From an uncultured Eubacteriales bacterium (lineage in GTDB: Bacteria; Bacillota; Clostridia; Oscillospirales; UBA644): a stretch of DNA of 64,000 bases. Below, one piece after another: positions 43,529 through 52,389 of this stretch. The notes under the pieces are model-generated. The model made no database searches. It saw only the letters and a program-made list of their open reading frames with translations, and was not told where the DNA came from. The stretch lies in assembly GCA_905207625.1 (NCBI GenBank), contig CAJLLT010000005.1, positions 25,365 through 89,364 of the forward strand. The letters run 5' to 3'. The translations under genes were made by a program, and so were the position numbers. Position 1 is the stretch's first letter. Each line of letters begins with the position of its first letter.

Positions 43529-43557
43529 ATTATAGCACAAAAAACACACAAATGCAA
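43529..43557 (-). promoter_or_regulatory. Sigma-A promoter of the ccdA-tlpA pair
   Basis: Minus strand TTGCAT, 17 bp, TATAAT, with a leader of about 85 bases. Confidence 0.75.
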
Positions 43558-43687
43558 CCCCAATCGGTCAGTATTCCGGAGAATCCGTAAAATGTCTCAA
43601 AAAAACCGTTACACCAACGTATCCGGCGCAAATGACGCAGAATTATGCCTCAATCACGGGAAATATGTGTAAAAACAGCGTAAAATA

Positions 43688-43716
43688 TTGACAAAGCCGG
43701 AACGATGTTTTACAAT
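43688..43716 (+). promoter_or_regulatory. Sigma-A promoter of the SDR gene
   Basis: TTGACA, 17 bp, TACAAT, about 52 bases before the chosen ATG at 43775. Confidence 0.8.
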
Positions 43717-43774
43717 TGAAATGCAAAGTACGGAAACCTTACGGAAAACGATACGGAAGAAAGGACGGGGTAAT

Positions 43775-44812
43775 ATGTACACAAAATATTTTATTACGGG
43801 AGCCACGGGATTCCTGGGAAATGCGGTAATACATGAGCTGATGAAGAAAAATGTACCCGTATACGCCATGGTACTGAAAACAGACTCACTCAGGCATACA
43901 TTGCCCCGGGAGATAAATGTCGTAACGGGTGATGTATGCGACGGAAAGTCCGTTGAAGACTTTTTTACGGAAGCAGACGGAAAATCCTGCGTAATACACT
44001 GTGCAGGAATAGTTTCGGTAGCCTCCGAACCCGGAAGAAAAATATACGACGTAAACGTTGCCGGCACAGGACATATAGTGTCACAGTGCATTGCACACAA
44101 CGTGGGCAAACTGGTATACGTGAGCTCTGTTCACGCAATTCCGGAAAAGCCTGTGGGGCAGATCATGGACGGAAATTGCGTTATAAGCCCGGAACTTGTC
44201 AGCGGTCACTACGCAAAAAGCAAGGCGGCAGCCACCGTTCTGGTTCAGGATGCTGTGGCAAAAGGACTCAACGCGAGCATAGTCATGCCATCCGGAATCA
44301 TAGGCCCGGGAGACACCTGCGGCGGAAGTATCAGCAGTATGCTCAGTCTGCTGCTTTCGGGCAAATTGCCTGCGGCGGTCAGAGGCGGATACGATTTCGT
44401 GGATGTACGCGATGTGGCAAAAGCGACAGTCAGCTGTACCGAAAACGGCAAAGCGGGAAAACAGTACGTTTTATCCGGACATTACGCAACAATACGGGAC
44501 ATTCTCGAAACGGCAAAAGAGGCGGCGGGGATAAAGAAGCGTACTTTGTATCTGCCGCTGAAAGCGGCAGAGGCAGTGGCGCCGCTATACGAAAAAATCA
44601 GTCTGTTGCGGAAGAGAAAACTGTTTTTTACCCCGTATTCGGTTGCGGTTCTTGCCTCCAACTCCGCCTTCGACAGGAGTGAAGCCCTCCGGGATCTGGA
44701 TTTTTACCCGAGATCTCTGAAAGAGACCGTTACCGATGCTGTCGTCTGGCTGGGGAAAAAGTCTCTTCCGGGCAGAAACGCAAAGCTACGGAAAAAACGC
44801 AGTTCTTCATAA
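43775..44812 (+). CDS. NAD-dependent epimerase/dehydratase (extended SDR)
   Basis: A 345-residue extended short-chain dehydrogenase of the dihydroflavonol reductase-like group. It has the dinucleotide loop ITGATGFLGNAV at the N-terminus, VVTGDVCDGKS, the serine in YVSSVHAIPE and the catalytic pair in GHYAKSKAAA (YxxxK), followed by the substrate loop MPSGIIGPGDTCGG. The substrate is not evident; sugar nucleotides and small ketones are possible. The ATG at 43775 is used because an upstream in-frame start (43688) lies on the promoter. The basic C-terminus (KLRKKRSSS) is unusual. Confidence 0.88.
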   Translation: MYTKYFITGATGFLGNAVIHELMKKNVPVYAMVLKTDSLRHTLPREINVVTGDVCDGKSVEDFFTEADGKSCVIHCAGIVSVASEPGRKIYDVNVAGTGHIVSQCIAHNVGKLVYVSSVHAIPEKPVGQIMDGNCVISPELVSGHYAKSKAAATVLVQDAVAKGLNASIVMPSGIIGPGDTCGGSISSMLSLLLSGKLPAAVRGGYDFVDVRDVAKATVSCTENGKAGKQYVLSGHYATIRDILETAKEAAGIKKRTLYLPLKAAEAVAPLYEKISLLRKRKLFFTPYSVAVLASNSAFDRSEALRDLDFYPRSLKETVTDAVVWLGKKSLPGRNAKLRKKRSSS

Positions 44813-44863
44813 AACGGAGAAGCCGCAACCGGAAATATACCGGGATAGTGTTCATTGAAATAA

Positions 44864-44892
44864 AGAGGACTTTGCTTCCGCAAAGTCCTCTT
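44864..44892. terminator. Bidirectional terminator between SDR and HAD genes
   Basis: AGAGGACTTTGC pairs with GCAAAGTCCTCT around TTCC. Minus-strand tail TTTATTTC and plus-strand tail TCCGTTATATTTT serve both convergent genes. Confidence 0.78.
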
Positions 44893-44902
44893 CCGTTATA
44901 TT

Positions 44903-45463
44903 TTACACAGATTTCAGGATCGTCTCCACAGCATCAGTCCAGTTTTCAACACGGGGAAACTCCGTAATCGCATCACGGTTTGCCCTGCTGTCAAAAAGTA
45001 TAGCTTTTATCCCCTTTTCCGCCGCCACAGAGCAGTTTCCGGGAATATCGTCCACCAGAACGGAGATGTTTTCCCTGACACATGCCGCGGCTTTATCGAG
45101 AGTACATATGAGTTTATCGTATACAATGCCGCCCCGGGAAAGTTCTTCCCCAGTGGTTTTGTACGGATCGGTATAGAAATCGGCAGTACGCCCGGTGATG
45201 ATGACTATCCTGTGTCCGAGTTCACGGAGTCTTCTGATGCCGGAGGCAGCATCAGGTTTGAACGGCGTATCTGCAACTATCCGGTCATAGTATTTCCTGC
45301 AGAAATCAAGTTCCCGGTCCTTCCATTCCTCCGGAAGATTACTGTAGGAAATATTCCGTTTATCCAGGGAATCCCTGTCCTCGCCGAAGAATTCCGCGAC
45401 AAACGGCATAAAGTATTCAAAAGAATCCGTCAGAGTGTCGTCTATATCCACGGCAATATTCAT
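44903..45463 (-). CDS. 5'-nucleotidase-like HAD phosphatase (NT5C type)
   Basis: A 186-residue HAD hydrolase. Motif I is VDIDDTLTDSF near residue 5, motif II IIITGRTADF, motif III Lys in DKLICTLDKAAA and motif IV ISVLVDDIPGNCS. The compact helical cap with YFMPFVAEFFGEDRD matches the 5'(3')-deoxyribonucleotidase-like family. The likely role is dephosphorylation of nucleotides or small phosphates. The ATG at 45463 has AAAGG seven bases upstream; the longer in-frame start at 45502 is less supported. Confidence 0.85.
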   Translation of the reverse strand: MNIAVDIDDTLTDSFEYFMPFVAEFFGEDRDSLDKRNISYSNLPEEWKDRELDFCRKYYDRIVADTPFKPDAASGIRRLRELGHRIVIITGRTADFYTDPYKTTGEELSRGGIVYDKLICTLDKAAACVRENISVLVDDIPGNCSVAAEKGIKAILFDSRANRDAITEFPRVENWTDAVETILKSV

Positions 45464-45540
45464 AAATACACCTTTACCCTTTCGTCGGAATATACTTCTC
45501 AAGGCTCGGTTCCTCAGGCAGATGTGGAATCAGTACGTAA

Positions 45541-45585
45541 AAATAAAAAAACAAAACCGACAGTCTCATCGGAAACTGTCGGTTT
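45541..45585 (-). terminator. Terminator of the tRNA operon
   Basis: Minus strand AAACCGACAGT pairs with ACTGTCGGTTT, then TGTTTTTTTATTT, starting directly after the tRNA-Tyr CCA end. Confidence 0.92.
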
Positions 45586-45586
45586 C

Positions 45587-45671
45587 TGGTGGGGGAAGGT
45601 GGATTCGGACCACCGAAGTCAGAGACAACAGATTTACAGTCTGCCCCCTTTGGCCACTCGGGAATTCCCCC
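45587..45671 (-). tRNA. tRNA-Tyr (GTA)
   Basis: An 85-base tRNA with acceptor GGGGGAA / TTCCCCC, anticodon loop CTGTAAATC (GTA), a long class II variable arm, T-arm GGTCCGAATCC and encoded CCA. It lies three bases after tRNA-Thr. Confidence 0.95.
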
Positions 45672-45674
45672 ATA

Positions 45675-45749
45675 TGGAGCTGGTGAACGGAGTCGAACCA
45701 TCAACCTGCTGATTACAAATCAGCTGCTCTGCCATTGAGCCACACCAGC
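45675..45749 (-). tRNA. tRNA-Thr (TGT)
   Basis: A 75-base tRNA with acceptor GCTGGTG / CACCAGC, D-loop GGCTCAATGGCAGAGC, anticodon TGT in GATTTGTAATC, T-loop GGTTCGACTCC and encoded CCA. It is first in the two-tRNA unit. Confidence 0.96.
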
Positions 45750-45801
45750 GTTTGAGTGCCGGTTTCCGGAAGATTTTCTTCCCCATCGCACTTGCCTGTA
45801 T

Positions 45802-45830
45802 ATTATATCACACCCTTGACGAAAAAGCAA
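45802..45830 (-). promoter_or_regulatory. Sigma-A promoter of the tRNA operon
   Basis: Minus strand TTGCTT, 17 bp, TATAAT; the start falls about 45 bases before tRNA-Thr. Confidence 0.75.
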
Positions 45831-45886
45831 TAGGGTAAATTGTAAAATTACTGTAAATTGAAAACTATTTGTGAAGCTGTCGACAC

Positions 45887-45915
45887 TTGACTTTTTGCGT
45901 CGGATAGTGTATACT
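45887..45915 (+). promoter_or_regulatory. Sigma-A promoter of the TPR-DUF4037-GH36 run
   Basis: TTGACT, 17 bp, TATACT, about 30 bases before the TPR gene ATG. Confidence 0.8.
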
Positions 45916-45950
45916 ATTATTGTAGAAAGTATGCCTTTCGGAGGCGCTTT

Positions 45951-46742
45951 ATGAACACGGAAAAAGAAGACCGCTTTATACTTGAAGAAGCCTGTCCGGA
46001 CTGCGGAAACGAATCCGGCAGAACCATTGATATGCAACGGATAACGGACAAGCTGGACCGGTTTTTTGCCAGGGACGATCTGGCCGGAGCGGAAAAACTG
46101 CTTCTGTACTGGGAAAATGAATCCCGCACCAACTCTGATGACAGAGGGCTGTTGCAGATACGCAGCGAACAGATCGGCTTTTATCGCCGCACGGGAGAAA
46201 AAGACAAGGCTTTGGCGGCGGTGGATGAGGCTCTGTCCCTTATCGGAAAACTGGGGCTTGAAACCACCGTTTCCGGCGCAACGATAATGCTCAATGCCGC
46301 AACTACAATGAAAGCTTTCGGTCTTGCAAGGAAAGCCCTCGACTGGTATGCCGCCGCAGGTGAAATATACAGGGAAAATCTTGAACCTGAGGATTTCCGC
46401 ATGGCGGGATTTTATAACAATCTTGCCACTGCACTTTCCGAACTTGGACTGTACTCCGACGCAAAAAAAAGCTATACAAAGGCGGCAAAGATACTGGAGC
46501 AGCGCGGAGACGCCGACGGGGAACTGGCGGTGACATACGTGAACATGGCATATCTGCCGGATTGTGACAGCGAAAAATTCATGAAATCCGCCTGGGCACT
46601 TCTTGACAGCGACAAACTGCCACGGGACGGGAATTACGCTTTCATTGCTTCCAAATGCGCTCCCGCTTTCGGTCAATTCGGAATGACCGCTATCCGGGAT
46701 GAACTGAATAAACGGAAGGAAGAGATATATGCAGGGTCTTGA
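45951..46742 (+). CDS. Tetratricopeptide-repeat protein
   Basis: A 263-residue soluble helical protein. A short N-terminal CPDC-like segment (ACPDCGNES) is followed by about four TPR-like helix pairs (residues about 35-225), for example RTGEKDKALAAVDEALSLIG and LGLYSDAKKSYTKAAKILEQRGD. TPRs hold partner proteins; the partner here is probably the DUF4037 protein, whose gene overlaps by 14 bases. GGAGG seven to eight bases before the ATG supports the start. Function is otherwise unknown. Confidence 0.82.
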   Translation: MNTEKEDRFILEEACPDCGNESGRTIDMQRITDKLDRFFARDDLAGAEKLLLYWENESRTNSDDRGLLQIRSEQIGFYRRTGEKDKALAAVDEALSLIGKLGLETTVSGATIMLNAATTMKAFGLARKALDWYAAAGEIYRENLEPEDFRMAGFYNNLATALSELGLYSDAKKSYTKAAKILEQRGDADGELAVTYVNMAYLPDCDSEKFMKSAWALLDSDKLPRDGNYAFIASKCAPAFGQFGMTAIRDELNKRKEEIYAGS

Positions 46743-47655
46743 GCTTTCCGAGAGCTACTACAAAAAAATAGTCGCCCCGATGATACATGAAAAATTCGGC
46801 AAATACGAATATCGCATTGCCGTGGGCCTTGTCGGACACGGTTCGGAATGCTTCGGCTATGACGACGAACTGAGCACGGACCACGATTTTGATGCCGGAT
46901 GCTGTCTCTGGCTGACAAAATCGGATTTTGCGGTATTCGGGCAGGACTTGCAGCGGCAATACGCTTTGCTTCCGCCGGATTATATGGGAATACATACCGT
47001 AGCCTTCAGCCGGTTCGGCTCGGAAAGCAAAGGGGTGACCACCGTTGAAAATTTTTACCGGACATATACCGGAAGCGACGGTGCGCCGGAAACGGACATG
47101 CAATGGCTGAGTATTCCCTCCCCATACCTTGCCGAAGCTACGAACGGAAAAGTTTTCAGAGACGATCTGGGAGCCTTCACCGCCGTCAGAGAACGTATTC
47201 TCACGGGAATGCCCGAAGACGTGCGCCTGAAAAAAATTGCCGCGAGGTGCGCCGTTGCAGCCCAGACCGGACAGTACAACTACATGCGCTGTATGCGCCG
47301 CGGGCAGATCGGTGCGGCGAGGTTGGCGCTGGATGAATTTGTCCGTGCGGCGGCTGATCTTGCGTTTCTTCTGGAAAAAAAACATGCGCCGTATTACAAA
47401 TGGATATTCCGGGCAATGAAGAAACTGTCCCTCACGGATCTGGTGCTGCCCCTTGAATATCTGCTTACAGCCCCGGACGGAGACGGAAAGGCCAAGGCAG
47501 AAATAATTGACGGAGTGTGCGAAAAAGTTGCCGAGGAGTTACGCAGACAAAAGCTTTCCGGAGCACAGTCCGGATATCTTGAATCCCACGCGCTTTCCGT
47601 AACGGAAAGAATACATTCACCGAAGATAAGAAGCCTGCACCTTATGGAAGGCTGA
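46729..47655 (+). CDS. DUF4037 nucleotidyltransferase-like protein
   Basis: A 308-residue protein of the DUF4037 type. The N-terminal part has GLVGHGSECFGYDDELSTDH and then DFDAGCCLWL, a nucleotidyltransferase-fold signature (GS followed by DxD-like acidic residues). A helical C-terminal half contains FVRAAADLAFLLEKKHAPYYKWIFRAMKKL, typical of this family and reminiscent of aminoglycoside or lincosamide nucleotidyltransferase relatives. The substrate is unknown. It overlaps the TPR gene by 14 bases and precedes GH36 by 36 bases. Confidence 0.85.
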   Translation: MQGLELSESYYKKIVAPMIHEKFGKYEYRIAVGLVGHGSECFGYDDELSTDHDFDAGCCLWLTKSDFAVFGQDLQRQYALLPPDYMGIHTVAFSRFGSESKGVTTVENFYRTYTGSDGAPETDMQWLSIPSPYLAEATNGKVFRDDLGAFTAVRERILTGMPEDVRLKKIAARCAVAAQTGQYNYMRCMRRGQIGAARLALDEFVRAAADLAFLLEKKHAPYYKWIFRAMKKLSLTDLVLPLEYLLTAPDGDGKAKAEIIDGVCEKVAEELRRQKLSGAQSGYLESHALSVTERIHSPKIRSLHLMEG

Positions 47656-47691
47656 TATATAAAAGAATTCAATGACCGAAAGGAATACATT

Positions 47692-49890
47692 ATGGCAATC
47701 ACTTACAGCGAAAAGCTCCATACCTTCCAGCTGGACGGAAAATCCTTCAGCTACGTTATAGGCGTATACCCCGAACATATGAATTTTATTCAGCACCTGT
47801 ATTTCGGCGCGAAAATTCCGGTAGGCGAAAACCTCAGGGACATGAACAATTTCGGCTGGCACGCATCCTTTGAAGCGGAACAGGCGGAAATACTTGAACT
47901 TGATCCTCCGGAGCCCTTCTTCACCGATGTTACGGGCTTTGAATATCCCACTCCGGGAACAGGCGACCACCGGGACACCGCACTCTGCATCCGCAACAAG
48001 GACGGAAACAGTGTTACGGATATCCGCTACACGGGATACAAGATATACAAAGGCAAAAACCGCCTGACAAATCTTCCTTCCCTCTATGGAACGGAAGAGG
48101 ACTGTGAAACTCTTGAGCTTTACGCAAAAGATTACTATACCGGCGCGGAAGTTACACTGATATATACTGTTTTTGAGGGTTCCGACGCACTTGTACGCAG
48201 TGCGAAGGTCTGTAACGGAGGTAAAGATGCGCTGAAACTCGAAAACTGTGCATCACTGTCCTTCGACCTCAAGACCATGGATTTTGATTTTATACACCTC
48301 TGGGGTCAGCATAACCAGGAGCGGAATCTTTCCCGGACTCCCCTTCAGCACGGAACCCAGTCCATTGACAGCAAACGCGGGGCATCCGGACATTACCACA
48401 ACCCCTTCATTGCCCTGGCAAAACATAACGCAGATGAAAGAAGCGGCGAAGTATACGGCATAAATTTTGTTTACAGCGGCAACTTCAGGATTTCCGCTGA
48501 AGTAACCACCCTGGGAACGACCCGTGTCATGGCAGGAATAAATCCCTTTGAATTCAGATGGAATCTTCTGCCCGGCGAAGAGTTTCAGAGCCCGGAATGC
48601 GTTGCTGTTTATTCCGACGAGGGGCTTGGCGGAATGAGCCGGACTTTCCACAGACTGTATCTTGACCACCTTATTCCGGAACGCTGGGCTTACACAAAGC
48701 GCCCCCTGCTGATCAATTCCTGGGAAGCCGCGACCTTCGATTTCGACACTGAGAAGCTCATTTCCTTCGCGGAAACGGTAAAGGATCTGGGCATAGAGAT
48801 GCTGGTCATGGACGACGGCTGGTTCGGACACAGAGACAATGACCGTTCCTCCCTCGGCGACTGGTATATCTATGAGGGCAAACTGGATCTGAAAAAGCTG
48901 ACCGATAAAGTGCACGGAATGGGAATGAAGTTCGGCATATGGTACGAGCCGGAAATGATTAGTCCCAACAGCGACCTGTTCAGGGCTCATCCGGACTGGC
49001 ACATACATGTTCCGGGAAGACCCGCCTCCCAGGGAAGATATCAGTACGTTCTGGACTTTTCCAGAAAGGATGTCCGTGACAATATATTCGACCAGATGTC
49101 CGCTATCCTGGACAACTACGATATAGACTACGTGAAATGGGACTTCAACCGCAACGTGACCGAGGCAGGCTCCGCGTTGCTGGATGCGGACCATGCGGGA
49201 GAATTTTTCCACCGCTATATGCTCGGTCTTTATGAATTCCTTGAAAGATTTACCGAGAAATATCCGGACATACTCCTTGAAAGCTGCTCCGGCGGCGGCG
49301 GAAGATTCGATGCGGGATGGCTTTGCTATTCTCCCCAGATCTGGACTTCCGACAACACAAATCCCGTCTGCCGTGTAAGAATACAGTACGGAACATCCCT
49401 CTGCTACCCGACCTCCGCAATGGGCTCACATGTGTCTCATAAGGACAGAGCCGGAGACTACAAATTCCGCGGAACAGTGGCTATGGCGGGAACCTTCGGC
49501 TATGAGATGGATCCGAGAACCTTTACCGAAGAAGAGAGAGAACTCGTCCGTCAGCAGGTCTCCGATTTCCACAAATACTATGATATGATTCATTACGGAG
49601 ATCTTTACAGACTTATTACCCCCTATGACGGCGACGCAAGCCGCTGTGTCTGGAGTTATGTGTCCAGAGACAAGCGTGAGTGCCTCATGACCGCACTCTG
49701 CTACAGACACGGGTTTGAACCGAACTTCCTGGTAAGGATGCAGGGACTTGACGCAACCAAGACCTACTATTGCGAAAAGCTGAATCTGACAGCTTCCGGA
49801 GCAAGGCTCATGAACGCCGGAATAAACTTCAACGGAGACCTCACCAGTGAGGGCTGCGCGAAGGAATTCTATTTCAAAGAAGTGAAGTAA
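47692..49890 (+). CDS. GH36 alpha-galactosidase
   Basis: A 732-residue cytosolic alpha-galactosidase of the large GH36 type, probably a tetramer. An N-terminal beta-supersandwich is followed by the barrel with LVMDDGWFGHRDNDRSSLGDW, the nucleophile D484 in YVKWDFNRN and the CSGGGGRFDAGWL loop. The acid/base Asp is D554 in WTSDNTNPV; the usual final Asp of the SD(D/N)TD signature is Asn (N557). It likely hydrolyses raffinose-family sugars or melibiose. AGGAATACATT precedes the ATG. It is the third alpha-galactosidase in the window and belongs to a different family from the tandem pair at the left end. Confidence 0.95.
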   Translation: MAITYSEKLHTFQLDGKSFSYVIGVYPEHMNFIQHLYFGAKIPVGENLRDMNNFGWHASFEAEQAEILELDPPEPFFTDVTGFEYPTPGTGDHRDTALCIRNKDGNSVTDIRYTGYKIYKGKNRLTNLPSLYGTEEDCETLELYAKDYYTGAEVTLIYTVFEGSDALVRSAKVCNGGKDALKLENCASLSFDLKTMDFDFIHLWGQHNQERNLSRTPLQHGTQSIDSKRGASGHYHNPFIALAKHNADERSGEVYGINFVYSGNFRISAEVTTLGTTRVMAGINPFEFRWNLLPGEEFQSPECVAVYSDEGLGGMSRTFHRLYLDHLIPERWAYTKRPLLINSWEAATFDFDTEKLISFAETVKDLGIEMLVMDDGWFGHRDNDRSSLGDWYIYEGKLDLKKLTDKVHGMGMKFGIWYEPEMISPNSDLFRAHPDWHIHVPGRPASQGRYQYVLDFSRKDVRDNIFDQMSAILDNYDIDYVKWDFNRNVTEAGSALLDADHAGEFFHRYMLGLYEFLERFTEKYPDILLESCSGGGGRFDAGWLCYSPQIWTSDNTNPVCRVRIQYGTSLCYPTSAMGSHVSHKDRAGDYKFRGTVAMAGTFGYEMDPRTFTEEERELVRQQVSDFHKYYDMIHYGDLYRLITPYDGDASRCVWSYVSRDKRECLMTALCYRHGFEPNFLVRMQGLDATKTYYCEKLNLTASGARLMNAGINFNGDLTSEGCAKEFYFKEVK

Positions 49891-50865
49891 ATGCAGTTTC
49901 TACTGATTTTTGCCTGTACTGCGGCGGCAATCGTCCTGATCTGTTACACACTGCTGAGAGTGTTTTTTTACAGATTCATGGGGCCATGCCACGGTGACAT
50001 GGAAAAAGATCTGAAAAAATTTGAGGAAAAGCTTTCCGAAACTCCCCTTGCGGATAAAATCCCCGAACTCCGCGAGGGGCGGCTTTGGGTCAGGCAGAAA
50101 CCTCATGAAGACTTATACCTGACATCCGCGGACGGAGTGCGCCTGCATGCCCGGTTCTATGCTTCGCCGAGCCACACTGACACAACCATAGTACTATGTC
50201 ATGGGTGGAGAAGCCAGGGCGACCATGACTTCGGCTGTATATGTCCCTGGTATTCCGGGCGGGGTTATAACATACTTATCATAGACCAGCGCGCCCACGG
50301 AAAAAGTCAGGGCAGATACATAACGTTCGGTGCGTTTGAAAAGTACGACATAAGGGACTGGTGCAACTTAATGGCATCCCGGGACCCCGACGAAAAAATA
50401 CTTCTCGGGGGAATCTCAATGGGCTGCGCTTCGGCTTTGCTTGCGGCTCAGCTTCCCGACATGACACCCCGACTCAAGGGCGTCATTGCTGATTGCGGGT
50501 ATTCAAACGCTTATGACGAGCTTCATTACGTCCTGTCCCCTGCCGATCACCTCTGGCAAAGAATACTTCTGAGGTCAACGGTTGACCTTTGCAGACGCAA
50601 GGCGGGATGGGACCCTCATGACGTTGATACCGTAAAAAATATTAACGGCATAAAGGCTTCGGTTCTTTTTATCCACGGGCAAAAGGACAACTTTGTTCCC
50701 TGCTCCAGTTCCGAAAAGAATTTTGAAGCATTTCACGGCAAAAAGATATTGCTGACAGTCCCCGGAGCCGGACACGGAATGAGCTGGCTGACGGATGAAC
50801 CCCGGTGCGAAAAAGTTCTTTCGGAGTTCCTGGATTCAGTTCAGACAGTTGAGGATAAACGATGA
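49891..50865 (+). CDS. Alpha/beta hydrolase, membrane-anchored
   Basis: A 324-residue serine hydrolase. One N-terminal hydrophobic segment (LLIFACTAAAIVLICYTLLRVFF, residues 3-25) anchors it. The catalytic domain has the oxyanion-side HGWRSQGDHDFG, IDQRAHGKSQGRY, nucleophile elbow GGISMGCASA, the acid in HGQKDNFVP and the histidine in GAGHGMSW. Substrate is unknown; carbohydrate esterase or lipase-like roles are possible. It begins the base after the GH36 stop and ends overlapping rlmI by four bases, so it is translationally coupled. Confidence 0.88.
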   Translation: MQFLLIFACTAAAIVLICYTLLRVFFYRFMGPCHGDMEKDLKKFEEKLSETPLADKIPELREGRLWVRQKPHEDLYLTSADGVRLHARFYASPSHTDTTIVLCHGWRSQGDHDFGCICPWYSGRGYNILIIDQRAHGKSQGRYITFGAFEKYDIRDWCNLMASRDPDEKILLGGISMGCASALLAAQLPDMTPRLKGVIADCGYSNAYDELHYVLSPADHLWQRILLRSTVDLCRRKAGWDPHDVDTVKNINGIKASVLFIHGQKDNFVPCSSSEKNFEAFHGKKILLTVPGAGHGMSWLTDEPRCEKVLSEFLDSVQTVEDKR

Positions 50866-52088
50866 AAACAACAAGACCGTATCCGGCATTCACTGTGTCC
50901 GGAAAAGCAGAAAAGGCATTGAGAGCGGGGCATCCCTGGGTTTATGCGGAGGAAATTTCGGAAATCGCAGGTGAAGTGACCAACGGAGGAATCGCCGATG
51001 TATTCTCATCAAAAGGCTCATATCTGGGGTCCGGACTTATAAGTCTGGAAAGCAAAATAAGGGTAAGGATTCTTTCCCGCAACGCAAACGACCGTTTTGA
51101 CAAAGAATTCTTTGCGCGGAGAGTCCGCTATGCCATCGATTACCGCCACACGGTAATGGGAAAGGACTTTGACTGCTGTCGGCTGATATTCGGAGAAGCC
51201 GACGGACTGCCGGGAGTTACCGTGGATAAGTACGGTGACATTCTTGTAACACAGATACTTTCCTTCGGAATGGAACAGCGCAGAAACGAGCTTTTCACCG
51301 TCCTTGCAGAGGAACTGAAAAAAGACGGAGTTCCGGTCCGTGGAATATTTCAGAGGAACGACGTTGCCATACGGAACCTGGAGGGGCTTGACCAGTATAA
51401 AGGCTGGTACGGGAACGGGCAGATCCCCCTCGGAACAGAAACAGATATCATAATTACGGAAAACGGCTTAAAATACGCCGTAGATATTGAAAACGGGCAG
51501 AAAACGGGGTTTTTCCTGGATCAGAAGTACAATCGCCTTGCGGCGGCGAAAATTGCCGGTGGCAAAAAAGTACTGGACTGCTTTACCCATACCGGATCAT
51601 TTGCGATGAATGCGGTCCTGGGAGGAGCTTCCCATGTCACAGCGGTGGATGTTTCCCAGTCGGCAATAGATCTTGCCCGGTCCAACGCAAGACTCAACGG
51701 AATAGAAGACCGCATGGATTTTGTATGTGCGGATGTGTTCGATCTGCTCCCGGAGCTTTGCCGGGAACATAAAGACTACGACATGATAATCCTTGACCCT
51801 CCGGCATTCACAAAGAGCCGCAAAACAGTGGCGGGGGCGGAACGCGGATACAAGGAGATAAATTACCGGGCAATGAAACTTCTGCCCCGGGGCGGTTACC
51901 TGGCGACCGCAAGCTGTTCCCACTTTATGCCAAACGATCTTTTCATCAAGATGATCAACTCTGCTGCGGCAGATGCTGACGTTCAGCTGAAGCTTGTGGA
52001 ACTCCGCAGACAGGCTCCGGATCATCCGACACTTATGTCCGTTCCGGAAACGGATTATCTCAAGTTCTATATTTTCCAGTTGGTATAA
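50862..52088 (+). CDS. rlmI: RlmI-like 23S rRNA (cytosine-C5)-methyltransferase
   Basis: A 408-residue class I methyltransferase. An N-terminal PUA domain (about 1-80, VSGKAEKALRAGHPWVYAEEI) is followed by a small linker domain and a C-terminal SAM domain: VLDCFTHTGSFAMNAVLGGA, VTAVDVSQSAIDLARSNARLNG and the motif IV ILDPPAFTKSRKTV. The cysteine in TASCSHFM is the probable catalytic one. E. coli RlmI makes m5C1962 in 23S rRNA. It overlaps the hydrolase gene by four bases (ATGA) and ends the run. Confidence 0.92.
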   Translation: MKTTRPYPAFTVSGKAEKALRAGHPWVYAEEISEIAGEVTNGGIADVFSSKGSYLGSGLISLESKIRVRILSRNANDRFDKEFFARRVRYAIDYRHTVMGKDFDCCRLIFGEADGLPGVTVDKYGDILVTQILSFGMEQRRNELFTVLAEELKKDGVPVRGIFQRNDVAIRNLEGLDQYKGWYGNGQIPLGTETDIIITENGLKYAVDIENGQKTGFFLDQKYNRLAAAKIAGGKKVLDCFTHTGSFAMNAVLGGASHVTAVDVSQSAIDLARSNARLNGIEDRMDFVCADVFDLLPELCREHKDYDMIILDPPAFTKSRKTVAGAERGYKEINYRAMKLLPRGGYLATASCSHFMPNDLFIKMINSAAADADVQLKLVELRRQAPDHPTLMSVPETDYLKFYIFQLV

Positions 52089-52094
52089 CCTGAA

Positions 52095-52121
52095 AAGCCG
52101 GGATCACCCGGCTTTTTATTT
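52095..52121 (+). terminator. Terminator after rlmI
   Basis: AAAGCCGGG and CCCGGCTTT around ATCA, followed by TTATTTT. The rest of 52122-52306 is non-coding and GC-rich with no feature I can name. Confidence 0.88.
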
Positions 52122-52306
52122 TGCGGATAACAGTCCCGCCACACAGATCACAGCAGCCCTTTCACCGGGACCCGGTTTTTTCCGCAGAGCTCCCGGCTTT
52201 CCCGGGATACCGGGGAGTGTTCCTTCCGGGGATGATCACTAATCCTTCAATTTTAGGAAATACAGGTAAATCTGTAAGGACTTTTTGCATTTTCGACAAA
52301 AAACTC

Positions 52307-52335
52307 TTGAAAATGTTGATATTATCTGCTATAAT
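52307..52335 (+). promoter_or_regulatory. Sigma-A promoter of the alarmone synthetase gene
   Basis: TTGAAA, 17 bp, TATAAT; leader about 48 bases. Confidence 0.82.
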
Positions 52336-52389
52336 ATACCCAGAGGATGTGAAAATAAGAAGTAAGAATATACGGAACGGAGAAAAGAA

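Noticed and set aside
45587..45749. tRNA genes as a phage attachment site
   Set aside because: No integrase, direct repeat of the tRNA 3' end or phage genes are found on either side.
52122..52306. Possible riboswitch or small RNA before the alarmone synthetase gene
   Set aside because: GC-rich repeats of CCCGG are present but no consistent structure or known motif could be traced by eye.
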